From Candidatus Kapaibacterium sp. (lineage in GTDB: Bacteria > Bacteroidota > Ignavibacteria > Kapaibacteriales > UBA961), in assembly GCA_023259575.1 (NCBI GenBank), contig JALRHN010000028.1, forward strand, positions 1-17,689: a DNA stretch of 17,689 nt, given 5' to 3'. Shown one piece after another: positions 1-7,497 of this stretch (positions are counted from its first letter, which is position 1; every line of letters starts with the position of its first letter). Below the pieces are notes generated by a model, which was not told the DNA's origin, did not search any database, and worked only from the letters and a program-made list of their open reading frames with translations. A program made the translations under genes and the position numbers.

Positions 1-129
1 GATGCTCATATAAAGGATAGCTCTGGTATTCTGCCAGGCCATGGAGGATTCTTTGACAGATTTGATAGTTTTATTTTTGCTGCCCCATTCTTTTATATAT
101 TTCTTATAATACTTAATACATTGTATTAA
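1..129 (+). CDS. cdsA: Phosphatidate cytidylyltransferase (CdsA), C-terminal end only
   Basis: Reading from base 1 gives 42 codons ending in TAA at 127-129; the 5' part lies outside the window. The peptide holds the signature of CDP-diglyceride synthetases, IKDSSGILPGHGGFFDRFDS, in which the Asp and Gly-His-Gly-Gly residues form part of the active site, followed by a short hydrophobic segment (FIFAAPFFYIFLIILNTLY) that would be the last membrane helix. The family enzyme makes CDP-diacylglycerol from phosphatidate and CTP at the inner membrane, the entry point of phospholipid synthesis. Its stop overlaps by 4 bases the stop of the convergent permease gene. Identification rests on this one motif, which is highly specific. 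Confidence 0.9.
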   Translation, partial: DAHIKDSSGILPGHGGFFDRFDSFIFAAPFFYIFLIILNTLY

Positions 130-911
130 CTACTTGCCCCATCATATAATGACAGAGAGTGCAGAAAAAACCATCTAGAAAAAACCGCAAAAACAATTGT
201 ACTAATAATACACATTGAAATAAGAGATATGTCTGGTTCTGTCCACAGCATTCTTGAAGGCACAGAAGCAATTATACTTATAGGGAAAACTGTAAGAAAT
301 ATTCTTTGAATTCTTTTGCTGTAAATTCCATCTGGTCTTGTAGCAATCTGATATACTGTATGAAAAATATTTTGAATTCCAGAAGAATTAATGATGTGAA
401 ATGCACAAGAAGCTACTATTGTTTCTAGACACAGCATAATAATAGAGCCACATATGCACATAGTAAACCAACATATCCATTGAATTATAGATATTGGGTT
501 AATGAGCATTGAAATACCAATTGAAAAAACGATAATACTAACTATAAAATTTAAAATTGAAGCAATATTGGGATAGCGAAAGAAAGCAAGAAAAAAAACG
601 GATACGGGCTTTAACAGGAAAAAATCTAATTCACCCGTGTTAATATATAATGGAAATTTCCAAAAATTAGTAGCAATCAACATCATATTGATTGAATCTA
701 CCATAAAAAGAGTGCCTAAAAATACATAAGCCTGCGATTTGCTAAGTCCAGCAAAACCAGGGGTATACAAGAACATAACTTCAAAAAAGAGAATTTGAAT
801 TGAATACCAGGCAATATCAATTAAAAAATAGAAAAAGAAATGTCCACGAAATTCTAATTCTCTTGCAAGACAATTTTTAAAGAAGGCGATCCATAATCGT
901 ATTAGTTGCAT
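126..911 (-). CDS. ABC-2 type transporter permease, DUF990/COG3694-like
   Basis: The 261-residue protein is strongly hydrophobic, with about six predicted membrane segments (roughly residues 25-47, 61-80, 105-135, 140-165, 200-216 and 227-250). The loop motif NTGELDFFLLKP (91-102), then RPDGIY (192-197) and VPSRML (217-222), fit the DUF990 permease family (COG3694) of ABC exporters. That family usually works with a second permease and an ATPase of the NatA/COG4586 type, but neither is in the window, so the substrate is unknown. It lies 4 bases downstream of the exonuclease gene on the same strand, suggesting co-transcription, and its 3' end overlaps cdsA tail to tail. Family assignment is from remembered motifs. 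Confidence 0.8.
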   Translation of the reverse strand: MQLIRLWIAFFKNCLARELEFRGHFFFYFLIDIAWYSIQILFFEVMFLYTPGFAGLSKSQAYVFLGTLFMVDSINMMLIATNFWKFPLYINTGELDFFLLKPVSVFFLAFFRYPNIASILNFIVSIIVFSIGISMLINPISIIQWICWFTMCICGSIIMLCLETIVASCAFHIINSSGIQNIFHTVYQIATRPDGIYSKRIQRIFLTVFPISIIASVPSRMLWTEPDISLISMCIISTIVFAVFSRWFFLHSLSLYDGASS

Positions 912-915
912 GATT

Positions 916-1665
916 TTATCGAATATCTGGCATATAATCTTTCATTGCTATGTATAAATCCCATGTGGCTTGTACATCTCTTAAGCAATATTCTGCTATT
1001 GTTGTATATGCTTTTTGTGCATAGAGTTCACCTACTTTTGAGCCATCTACGCCATCTGCCTTTGGCGATTCTACGCCAAATGCTTTAGCTGCAAAATCAA
1101 AATTGTATCTGCGTGTTGCACCCGATTGCTGAGGATTGAAAAAACATAATTCATCTAGTAAATCAGTATGTGAATCTTTATAGCTATATCTAGTCCCACT
1201 CATCAGATTATGCAAAGGTTTTACTTTTAATAAAGCAGACCTAAGCATGATAAATGGAGCATCAAAACCTCTTCCATTAAAAGTAATTAAATGAGGCTGA
1301 GGGTAGCTTGTTAATATTTTCCAAAAGCCTTCTATCAATGTTCTTTCAGAACAAAAAACAGATTTAATCCCATTAGAAAGTTCAATTGTTTCCATATTCC
1401 CATCTGCAATAGATGGGTCTACCATAAATGCTCCATTTTTTAATTCAACCCACTGATTTTCTCGTTTTTGCATGATCTTTACAGCTAGGCAAACAATTTG
1501 TCCTGTTAATGGTGATAATGCCATTTCATCAATTTTTTTTGCCTGTAATTCTTTGGTGTCTGCCCCACGAATTAGATATTCTTTTCTGGTATCATCAAAA
1601 GAATCAAAGGGTAATCCAATTGTTTCTATATCATATGTGATATAAGTTTTAGTATAAGAATTCAT
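916..1665 (-). CDS. Predicted 3'-5' exonuclease, PolB-like (COG3298)
   Basis: A 249-residue DEDD-type exonuclease without a polymerase domain. Exo I is YDIETIGLP with D12 and E14. Exo II is NGRGFDAP at 130-137 with D135. Exo III is Y226-CLR-D230, the YxxxD form. These match the stand-alone PolB-related exonuclease family (PF10108/COG3298), a presumed metal-dependent nuclease acting on single-stranded DNA or RNA ends; its cellular role is poorly known. All acidic catalytic residues are present, so it should be active. ATG at 1665 is preceded by GGATAG, a weak ribosome site. It is the first gene of a two-gene unit with the permease, with no evident functional link. The 173-base gap to the divergent ftsI gene must hold both promoters; on this strand I see only a one-mismatch -7 candidate (TAGCTTTA, 1726 to 1719). 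Confidence 0.85.
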   Translation of the reverse strand: MNSYTKTYITYDIETIGLPFDSFDDTRKEYLIRGADTKELQAKKIDEMALSPLTGQIVCLAVKIMQKRENQWVELKNGAFMVDPSIADGNMETIELSNGIKSVFCSERTLIEGFWKILTSYPQPHLITFNGRGFDAPFIMLRSALLKVKPLHNLMSGTRYSYKDSHTDLLDELCFFNPQQSGATRRYNFDFAAKAFGVESPKADGVDGSKVGELYAQKAYTTIAEYCLRDVQATWDLYIAMKDYMPDIR

Positions 1666-1796
1666 GCGCTATCCATGTAAAAAAGTTTCTGCTAATTTAG
1701 TGAATTAAATAAGGTATATAAAGCTATATTAAAACCTTAAGAGCAAAACAGTTAAAAATGAGTGTATTGCAGATATTCGAATTCAAGAGAAAAGAG

Positions 1797-1804
1797 TATT
1801 TTTG
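1797..1804 (+). promoter_or_regulatory. Candidate -7 promoter element (TAnnTTTG) for the PBP gene
   Basis: TATTTTTG matches the Bacteroidota -7 consensus TAnnTTTG exactly and lies 34 bases before the ATG at 1839, placing the start of transcription near 1810. I see no good TTTG at the expected -33 spacing. An imperfect hairpin (AAGGTATATA, 1711-1720, against 1725-1738) lies further upstream; I assign it no function. Confidence 0.45.
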
Positions 1805-1838
1805 AAATGCAGCATTATTCTTTCCCAAAAAATATATT

Positions 1839-4013
1839 ATGAGCCCTGCTAAAAAGAAAATTTCAAAGCAGAAAGAAGATATTTCGGATTCACAATTCCA
1901 ACTATCTATGGAATTTGCGTTTTCACCGCAAAGAATCAGGTTAATACTTCTTTTTATTTGCTCGATATATGGTATAGCAGCAGTTAGGTTGTTTTATATT
2001 CAAATCATCAAGGGTGGTGAATATCAAGAAAAAGCAAGACTTCAATATGAGATTGTAGTTCAAATGATTCCACAAAGGGGGCAGATTTTTGATAGAAATG
2101 GCAGAATCATAGCAATGAGCGTTAATGGTTTTTCTTATGCCTTAGATGCCAAAATGGTTAAAGATAAAAGGGCAATTATTTCTGCATTTAAAAAGGTAAC
2201 TGGAGATACAACAGGATATTATGAACGCTTGATAATGAATGCAAAGTCCTCTTTTACTTATATAATCAGAGGTATGACTTCTAGACATAAAATAATTGAT
2301 TCAATAAAAGATCCTGGCTTTATCAGATTGTCAGAACCAAAAAGAAGATATGTATATGGATCTGCAGGAGCCCAAGTAATTGGATATGCTAATATTGATA
2401 ATATTGGAGTGTCTGGAATTGAATTACATCTTGACTCTTTATTACAGGGAAAAAAAGATTCTGTAGCCATGAAAAGGGATGCTTTGGGCAAATTATATCC
2501 AACTGTTGAAATGTCCGATAAACACATTATCAAAGGACATAATGTTTCTTTGACATTGGATATAGAATTACAAAGAATTGCGGAGTATGAATTGGCAGAA
2601 GGAGTTATGGAATCAAATGCCGAAGGTGGAACAGTTATCGCCATACATCCTGCAACTGGCGAAGTTTTAGCTATGGCATCATATCCAACTTTCGATCCAA
2701 ACCATAATAATAATATACTACCAGAAGCTATGCGTTTGCAGGGAATAACTGATATTTATGAACCTGGTTCAACCTTTAAGCTTATTACTGCTTGCGCTAT
2801 GATTGAAGAAGGTATTTTAAAGCCTGACTCTAAAGTTGATGGAATGGGAGGAACATATCGTATTGGTAATTATGAGATAAAAGATTCGCATCCAATGTAT
2901 AAAATGTCTTTTTCTGAAGCATTAGAGCAATCTAGTAATATAGTTTTTGCAAAAAAATCTGATAATATATCTTCTGATAAATTTTATAAATATGCTCGGG
3001 ATTTTGGTTTCGGAATTTTTCTCGGTATCGATTTGCCAGGAGAGGTATCTGGGATCTTAAAAAAGCCTTCTGCATTTGATGCTTCTACAAAAAGATTTAT
3101 GGCATATGGATATGAATTAGGAGCTACCGCTTTGCAGGTAGTTAATGCATATGCTACAGTGGCAAATCGTGGTATAATGATGAGACCTTATGTCATAAAA
3201 TCAATTATAGATAATGATGGTGGTATTATCATGTATAATAAGCCTCAAAGAATTCGATCTGTTATTTCAGAGAAAACTTCTTTGCAAGTAAAAGATATGC
3301 TTTGCGGGGTGGTTGAAAGGGGAACTGGACAAGAAGCAAAAATTGATGGTATTCGTATTGCTGGAAAAACAGGTACTGCCCAACAATTAGTTGATGGCAA
3401 ATATTCTAAACAAGAATATACTGCCTCATTTGCTGGATTTTTTCCTGCAGATAATCCTAAAATTGCTATGATCGTAATGTTGCATAGGCCTAAAACAGAT
3501 ATATATGGTGGTAAAACTGCTGCTCCAATATTTAGAAAGATTGCTCAAAAATGGATAACAGCTTCAAAATTACCCATTAATGACAATCTTACAGATCAAG
3601 ACCTTATGGAAAGCAAATTAATAGATAGCGCATTGGTTCCTGATTTAAGAGGTATTTCGGTAGAAAAAGCTCGAGAAATGGTTCATTCTATCGGTTTGCG
3701 TTTACCTAGAAATGCAGAGGGCATTATTATAGAACAATATGTACCTAAAGGATTCTGGCTGAAAAAAGGGACAGATATTCCAATAAAAACTGGTAATGCT
3801 TCTAGAAAAAAAACAATGATTCTTACTGAAAACACTCAAAAGAGTATTCCTAATAATCAAATCAGGCCAAATGTTAAGGGAATGAGTGTTCGCAGGGCTA
3901 TGTCTGTATTACATGCGGCTGGTTATCAAGTAAGAGTAATCGGCCAAGGAAAAGTGATAGGGCAAGTATATAATAAAGCAGGAAAAAAGGAATGTATTTT
4001 GAGTTGTGAATAA
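1839..4013 (+). CDS. ftsI: Class B penicillin-binding protein (FtsI/PBP2x type) with two PASTA repeats
   Basis: A 724-residue septal-type DD-transpeptidase that cross-links peptidoglycan in the periplasm, normally as part of the divisome. In order: a basic cytoplasmic N-terminus, one membrane anchor (about 33-55), the dimerisation region starting at RGQIFDRNGRIIA (about 80-92), the transpeptidase domain (about 240-575) and two PASTA-like repeats (about 597-651 and 675-724). The active-site motifs are complete: S311-TF-K314 with S311 the acylated serine, SSN at 365-367, and KTGT at 510-513. The second PASTA repeat is short and ends in a Cys-containing tail. The ATG at 1839 fits the leader implied by the -7 box at 1797. 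No mraW, ftsL or mur genes flank it, so it is outside a dcw cluster here. Its stop directly abuts the stop of the convergent xerD gene. Confidence 0.93.
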   Translation: MSPAKKKISKQKEDISDSQFQLSMEFAFSPQRIRLILLFICSIYGIAAVRLFYIQIIKGGEYQEKARLQYEIVVQMIPQRGQIFDRNGRIIAMSVNGFSYALDAKMVKDKRAIISAFKKVTGDTTGYYERLIMNAKSSFTYIIRGMTSRHKIIDSIKDPGFIRLSEPKRRYVYGSAGAQVIGYANIDNIGVSGIELHLDSLLQGKKDSVAMKRDALGKLYPTVEMSDKHIIKGHNVSLTLDIELQRIAEYELAEGVMESNAEGGTVIAIHPATGEVLAMASYPTFDPNHNNNILPEAMRLQGITDIYEPGSTFKLITACAMIEEGILKPDSKVDGMGGTYRIGNYEIKDSHPMYKMSFSEALEQSSNIVFAKKSDNISSDKFYKYARDFGFGIFLGIDLPGEVSGILKKPSAFDASTKRFMAYGYELGATALQVVNAYATVANRGIMMRPYVIKSIIDNDGGIIMYNKPQRIRSVISEKTSLQVKDMLCGVVERGTGQEAKIDGIRIAGKTGTAQQLVDGKYSKQEYTASFAGFFPADNPKIAMIVMLHRPKTDIYGGKTAAPIFRKIAQKWITASKLPINDNLTDQDLMESKLIDSALVPDLRGISVEKAREMVHSIGLRLPRNAEGIIIEQYVPKGFWLKKGTDIPIKTGNASRKKTMILTENTQKSIPNNQIRPNVKGMSVRRAMSVLHAAGYQVRVIGQGKVIGQVYNKAGKKECILSCE

Positions 4014-4943
4014 TTAACCTCGTGGATGAAAAGTTCTATGTACTTCTCTTATAAATTCTCTGTCTAAATGAGTATAGATTTGCGTTGTGCTGATATCAGA
4101 ATGCCCAAGCATTTCTTGTAAAGCTCTTAAATCAGCACCACCTTCTAGTAAATGTGTTGCAAAGGAATGTCTAAATGTATGAGGATGTACATGTTTATCA
4201 ATTCCAGCCAAAGAAACAGCATAGGAAACAATATTCCATACGCTCATTCTAGATAATCCTTTTCCTTTTTGATTTAAAAAAAGAATATCATCAGTTGAAA
4301 CACCAGATTTCATGAAATGAGGTCTGATATCGTTTTGATATCTTTGAATCCAACTTAATGCTGTTGATCCAACTGGGACAATCCTTTCTTTAGACCCTTT
4401 TCCAAACACGCGTATAATTTCTTGAGGAAATAGAATATCTCTTTGTTTCACATTACACAGTTCAGAAACTCTTAATCCTGATGCATAAAGTAATTCTAGA
4501 ATAGCTCTGTCTCTAATACCAGCTTTTGTTTCTATGTCTGGTTGATCTAAAATTAAAAGCATTTCTTGTATAGACAAGGTATCAGGTAATAATCGTTTTG
4601 TTTTTGGTAACTCAGCTTTTTCTGTTATGTCATGGTCAATGACTTTATTAGAAAACAAAAAAGTAAAAAAACCACGAATTGACGATAGATTCCGAGATCG
4701 GGAGCTTAAGGCCAAACCAATTTCTTCTAATAATGTTAAAAATTGGTTCAGATGCTGAATGGTTATATCATTAAATGAAGTGATGTTTTTTTGCTGGGAA
4801 AAATCTGCAAATCTATAAATATCAAAAATATAGGCGTTCAGTGTATTATCACTGACGCCTTTTTCGAAAGACAAATATCTTTTATATGATGTAATATCTC
4901 TTATAAGTGAATGCGCTAGCTTATTATGTGATTCGCTGCTCAT
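4014..4943 (-). CDS. xerD: Tyrosine recombinase XerC/XerD type
   Basis: A 309-residue site-specific recombinase. The N-terminal SAM-like core-binding domain (about 16-100) begins YKRYLSFEKGVSDNTLNAY, and the catalytic domain follows (about 115-305). The catalytic set is complete and spaced as in E. coli XerD: R158 (ASGLRVSEL), K182, H255-TF-R258 (HTFRHSFATHLLEGG), H281 and the nucleophile Y290 (TTQIYTHLD). Xer proteins resolve chromosome dimers at dif with FtsK; whether this one is the XerC or the XerD partner needs a tree. It starts 9 bases after guaB ends, with a good ribosome site (AGGATAGGA just before ATG), so it is probably co-transcribed with guaB. A terminator-like hairpin lies inside its 5' coding part at 4832-4864. 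No mobile-element context is visible. Confidence 0.93.
   Translation of the reverse strand: MSSESHNKLAHSLIRDITSYKRYLSFEKGVSDNTLNAYIFDIYRFADFSQQKNITSFNDITIQHLNQFLTLLEEIGLALSSRSRNLSSIRGFFTFLFSNKVIDHDITEKAELPKTKRLLPDTLSIQEMLLILDQPDIETKAGIRDRAILELLYASGLRVSELCNVKQRDILFPQEIIRVFGKGSKERIVPVGSTALSWIQRYQNDIRPHFMKSGVSTDDILFLNQKGKGLSRMSVWNIVSYAVSLAGIDKHVHPHTFRHSFATHLLEGGADLRALQEMLGHSDISTTQIYTHLDREFIREVHRTFHPRG
4832..4864 (+). terminator. Terminator-like hairpin inside the xerD coding sequence
   Basis: AGGCGTTCAGTG (4832-4843) pairs with CACTGACGCCT (4850-4860), an 11-bp stem with one bulged T and a six-base loop TATTAT. On the plus strand it is followed by TTTTTC, as in an intrinsic terminator. It lies about 820 bases past the ftsI stop, so it could end antisense read-through. 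On the minus strand the stem is followed by an interrupted U-rich run (TATATTTTTGATATTT) and would fall about 80-110 bases into xerD, where it might attenuate expression. The same bases encode residues GVSDNTLNAY, so chance arising from codon choice is possible. Confidence 0.45.
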
Positions 4944-4952
4944 TCCTATCCT

Positions 4953-6416
4953 CTAAGAAAAATAATTTGGAGATGCTTTTGTAACAACTACATCATGAGG
5001 ATGAGACTCTTTTAGGCCAGCACCAGTAATTCTAGTAAATTGTGCATATTCTTTTACTTCGGCAATAGATTTACAACCACAATATCCCATGGATGCTCTT
5101 AGGCCACCGATTAATTGATAAATAGTATCGCTTGCATTTCCTTTATATGGCACTCTGCCCTCGATACCTTCAGGAACAAGCTTTGCAATTCCTTCTTCAA
5201 TATCTTGAAAATATCTATCTGCAGATCCTTGTTGCATAGCTCCTAAAGATCCCATGCCACGATACATTTTATATGCTCTACCTTCTAATAAGATTTTTTC
5301 ACCAGGGCTTTCTTCATGGCCGGCTAGCATGCCACCAATCATAATACAATCTGCTCCAGCAGCAATAGCTTTTGCAATATCACCTGTTTGTTTGATTCCA
5401 CCATCAGCTATTATTGGTATATCATAGTGCTTGGCAATTGTAGCAGCATTCATGATAGCAGTTAATTGTGGGACACCAACTCCAGCAACGATGCGGGTAG
5501 TACAAATACTGCCCGGCCCAATACCAACTTTTATACCATCAACTCCAGCTTTTATTAAGTCTTCAGCAGCATCTCCAGTTGCAATATTACCAGCAATAAT
5601 TTGTAGATCAGGATACAGCTGCTTGACTTGTTTAACCATAGAAATTACCCCAAAGGAATGTCCATGAGCTGTATCAATTATAATAACATCCACACCGGAA
5701 TCAACTAATGCTTTCACTCTATCTAATGTTTCGGAGGCTACACCAACTGCTGCACCAACTCTTAATCTTCCATGTTGATCTTTACACGCATTTGGATATT
5801 TCTTTTTTTTCTGAATATCTTTAAATGTTATTAAGCCATGTAAAACCCCATTATTATCAACTACAGGAAGTTTTTCAATTCTATGTTTTTCAAGTAATTG
5901 TTCAGCTTCTTCTAGAGTAGTGCCTACATGTGTAGTAATAATTGTGTCTTTGGTCATTAATTCTGCAATTGGCTGTAAACCATTACTTTTAAATCGTAAA
6001 TCTCGATTAGTTACAATTCCAATAAGTTTTTGATGAGAATCAATAACCGGAAATCCTGCAATTTTATATTTAGACATTAAAGCTAAAGCATCTTGGGCTG
6101 TATTTTGCTCTGTTAATGTAATTGGATTTCTAATCATTCCACTTTCTGAGCGCTTTACTTTATCAACTTCTTCTGCTTGTTTGGATATACTCATATTCTT
6201 ATGAATAATTCCAATGCCACCCTCTCTGGCAAGTGCTATAGCCATTTCTGATTCAGTTACTGTGTCCATTGCAGCGCTGATAATAGGAATATTTAAAGCT
6301 ATTCCCTTTGTCAACTTTGTGCTTAATGAAGTCTCTCTTGGAAGAATATCAGAATATCTGGGAATTAGGAGAACATCGTCAAAAGTAATACCATCACTCA
6401 CGATTTTATGATTCAT
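4953..6416 (-). CDS. guaB: Inosine-5'-monophosphate dehydrogenase
   Basis: Catalyses NAD-dependent oxidation of IMP to XMP, the committed step of guanine nucleotide synthesis, in the cytoplasm. The 487-residue protein is a TIM barrel interrupted by two CBS domains (about 95-205). Catalytic Cys305 lies in GPGSICTTR; the mobile flap carries R401-Y402 (SADRYFQ), the same residue numbers as in the E. coli enzyme; and MYRGMGSLGAM (384-394) is the phosphate and flap region. I chose the ATG at 6416, which gives the family N-terminus ITFDDVLLIP and the usual length. The reading frame is open to an ATG at 6476, but that start would add 20 unrelated residues and precede the predicted transcription start. 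xerD follows 9 bases downstream. Confidence 0.97.
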   Translation of the reverse strand: MNHKIVSDGITFDDVLLIPRYSDILPRETSLSTKLTKGIALNIPIISAAMDTVTESEMAIALAREGGIGIIHKNMSISKQAEEVDKVKRSESGMIRNPITLTEQNTAQDALALMSKYKIAGFPVIDSHQKLIGIVTNRDLRFKSNGLQPIAELMTKDTIITTHVGTTLEEAEQLLEKHRIEKLPVVDNNGVLHGLITFKDIQKKKKYPNACKDQHGRLRVGAAVGVASETLDRVKALVDSGVDVIIIDTAHGHSFGVISMVKQVKQLYPDLQIIAGNIATGDAAEDLIKAGVDGIKVGIGPGSICTTRIVAGVGVPQLTAIMNAATIAKHYDIPIIADGGIKQTGDIAKAIAAGADCIMIGGMLAGHEESPGEKILLEGRAYKMYRGMGSLGAMQQGSADRYFQDIEEGIAKLVPEGIEGRVPYKGNASDTIYQLIGGLRASMGYCGCKSIAEVKEYAQFTRITGAGLKESHPHDVVVTKASPNYFS

Positions 6417-6461
6417 CTCTTTGGTTTCCCACCGGGTTTTAAGTAAAAAGTTGGATGTTAA

Positions 6462-6469
6462 CAAAGATA
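6462..6469 (-). promoter_or_regulatory. Candidate promoter for guaB (TATCTTTG -7 box)
   Basis: On the minus strand TATCTTTG (6469 to 6462) matches TAnnTTTG, with TTG (6490 to 6488) 18 bases upstream as a partial -33 element. Transcription would start near 6455, giving a leader of about 40 bases before the ATG at 6416. This supports the shorter guaB start. Confidence 0.55.
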
Positions 6470-6514
6470 AAAACAATGTTATAGGTGCAATTTAGTGAAT
6501 ATCCCATATTTTTC

Positions 6515-6568
6515 CTTGTATACAAGTGAACGAATTTACATTGTTAATCGTTATATGGTTTTCACTTG
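6515..6568. repeat. Palindrome and overlapping inverted repeat between guaB and sufU
   Basis: CTTGTATACAAG (6515-6526) is a perfect 12-bp palindrome. Overlapping it, CAAGTGAA (6523-6530) is repeated inverted as TTCACTTG (6561-6568) with 30 bases between. Just upstream, TATTTTTC (6507-6514) is one base from the -7 consensus, which would put the palindrome across the sufU transcription start, a usual operator position. No regulator is identified. As RNA, the inverted repeat could also form a leader hairpin. Confidence 0.45.
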
Positions 6569-6605
6569 ATTCCTAAGTGTTTTCAAAATCCGAGTTTTCT
6601 TTCTT

Positions 6606-7055
6606 ATGAATGAAATACAATCATTATATCAACAAGTTATTTTAGACCACAATAAAAACCCAAGAAACTATGGGCCACTGCTATCTGCAAATCATTCAGC
6701 AGATGGCATGAATCCTCTGTGTGGTGATGATATTACGGTACATCTTTTGATTGAGAATAATACAATAAAAGAAATATCATTTGAAGGTTCTGGTTGTGCA
6801 ATTGCTAAGTCTTCTGCATCTATCATGACAACCGTTCTGAAAGGAAAGACAATTGAACAAGCGGAACAGTTATTTAATGATTTTCATTTTGTAGTTACTG
6901 CTCCTATGGAAGCTGATTTACATGAGGAATCACTTGGTAAAATGGCCGTTTTTACCGGTATTAGAGAATTTCCAGCACGTGTTAAATGCGCTTCATTGGC
7001 ATGGCATACAATGCAATCTGCTTTACATGGTAAACAAATTGCTACAACTGAATAA
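6606..7055 (+). CDS. sufU: Fe-S cluster assembly scaffold / sulfur acceptor, SufU type
   Basis: A 149-residue cytoplasmic IscU/NifU-like protein. The three conserved cysteines are C39 (NPLCGDDI, with D41), C64 (GSGCAIAKSSAS) and C128 (RVKCASLAW). The stretch between the second and third cysteines is longer than in IscU, which is the mark of the SufU subfamily, and the positions nearly match B. subtilis SufU (C41, D43, C66, C128). SufU proteins bind zinc and accept sulfur from the SufS desulfurase; a scaffold role has also been proposed. No sufB, sufC, sufD or sufS gene is in the window. It heads an apparent operon with the SufT-like gene 17 bases downstream and the reductase gene after that. 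Only one ATG fits the family N-terminus. Confidence 0.93.
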   Translation: MNEIQSLYQQVILDHNKNPRNYGPLLSANHSADGMNPLCGDDITVHLLIENNTIKEISFEGSGCAIAKSSASIMTTVLKGKTIEQAEQLFNDFHFVVTAPMEADLHEESLGKMAVFTGIREFPARVKCASLAWHTMQSALHGKQIATTE

Positions 7056-7072
7056 TACTTACAATATTGATT

Positions 7073-7459
7073 ATGAATACTTTTGTACCTCTCAAATTAG
7101 ACGATAAAGAAAATCATATAAAGCCAGCTCCTGTGATTAATATTCCAGACTCTGCTTCTGTAGAAGATAAGATTATCGCTGCCATTAAAACTGTATTTGA
7201 TCCTGAAATACCAGTTGATATTTATGCTCTTGGTTTGATTTATAGTGTTAAATATGATGCAGAAAGTCAAAAAGCAGAAATTGTTATGACATTAACTTCT
7301 CCAGGTTGTTTTGCAGCTGGTATGATTCCAGGACAAGTTGAACAAGCAGCACTTCGGATTGCAGAAGTAAACAGCGTGCATGTTGAATTAACATTCGATC
7401 CCCCGTGGGATAAAGAAATGATGAGCGAAGCTGCAAAGCTTGAATTAGGTTTTTGGTAA
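7073..7459 (+). CDS. sufT: SufT-like DUF59 (MIP18 family) Fe-S assembly protein
   Basis: A 128-residue protein with one DUF59 domain (PF01883), about residues 29-108. Diagnostic segments are DPEIPVDIYALGLIY (43-57), the conserved cysteine C79 in TLTSPGCFAAG, and the terminal FDPPWDKEMMSEAAKLELGF with the PPW motif. In bacteria, SufT takes part in Fe-S cluster maturation, mostly under high demand. I use ATG at 7073; a TTG at 7067 is possible but unneeded. It sits directly behind sufU, supporting the Suf assignment. PaaD of phenylacetate degradation belongs to the same family but carries a longer zinc-binding C-terminus that is absent here. Confidence 0.9.
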   Translation: MNTFVPLKLDDKENHIKPAPVINIPDSASVEDKIIAAIKTVFDPEIPVDIYALGLIYSVKYDAESQKAEIVMTLTSPGCFAAGMIPGQVEQAALRIAEVNSVHVELTFDPPWDKEMMSEAAKLELGFW

Positions 7460-7497
7460 ATTAGTTATACTTTTCTTTTATATTTTTTAGATGTTGA

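Noticed and set aside
2258..2644. 128-codon open frame antisense to the PBP gene
   Set aside because: It lies opposite conserved transpeptidase coding sequence and its translation resembles no known protein.
4014..4943. Integrase of a mobile element
   Set aside because: The protein has XerC/D length and motif spacing, sits in a guaB operon, and no att repeats, tRNA or cargo genes are seen.
5431..5667. Open frame antisense to guaB
   Set aside because: It mirrors the conserved IMP dehydrogenase catalytic region; a shadow of codon bias.
6417..6476. N-terminal extension of guaB to 6476
   Set aside because: The added residues do not match the family, and the predicted -7 box (6462-6469) lies inside this stretch.
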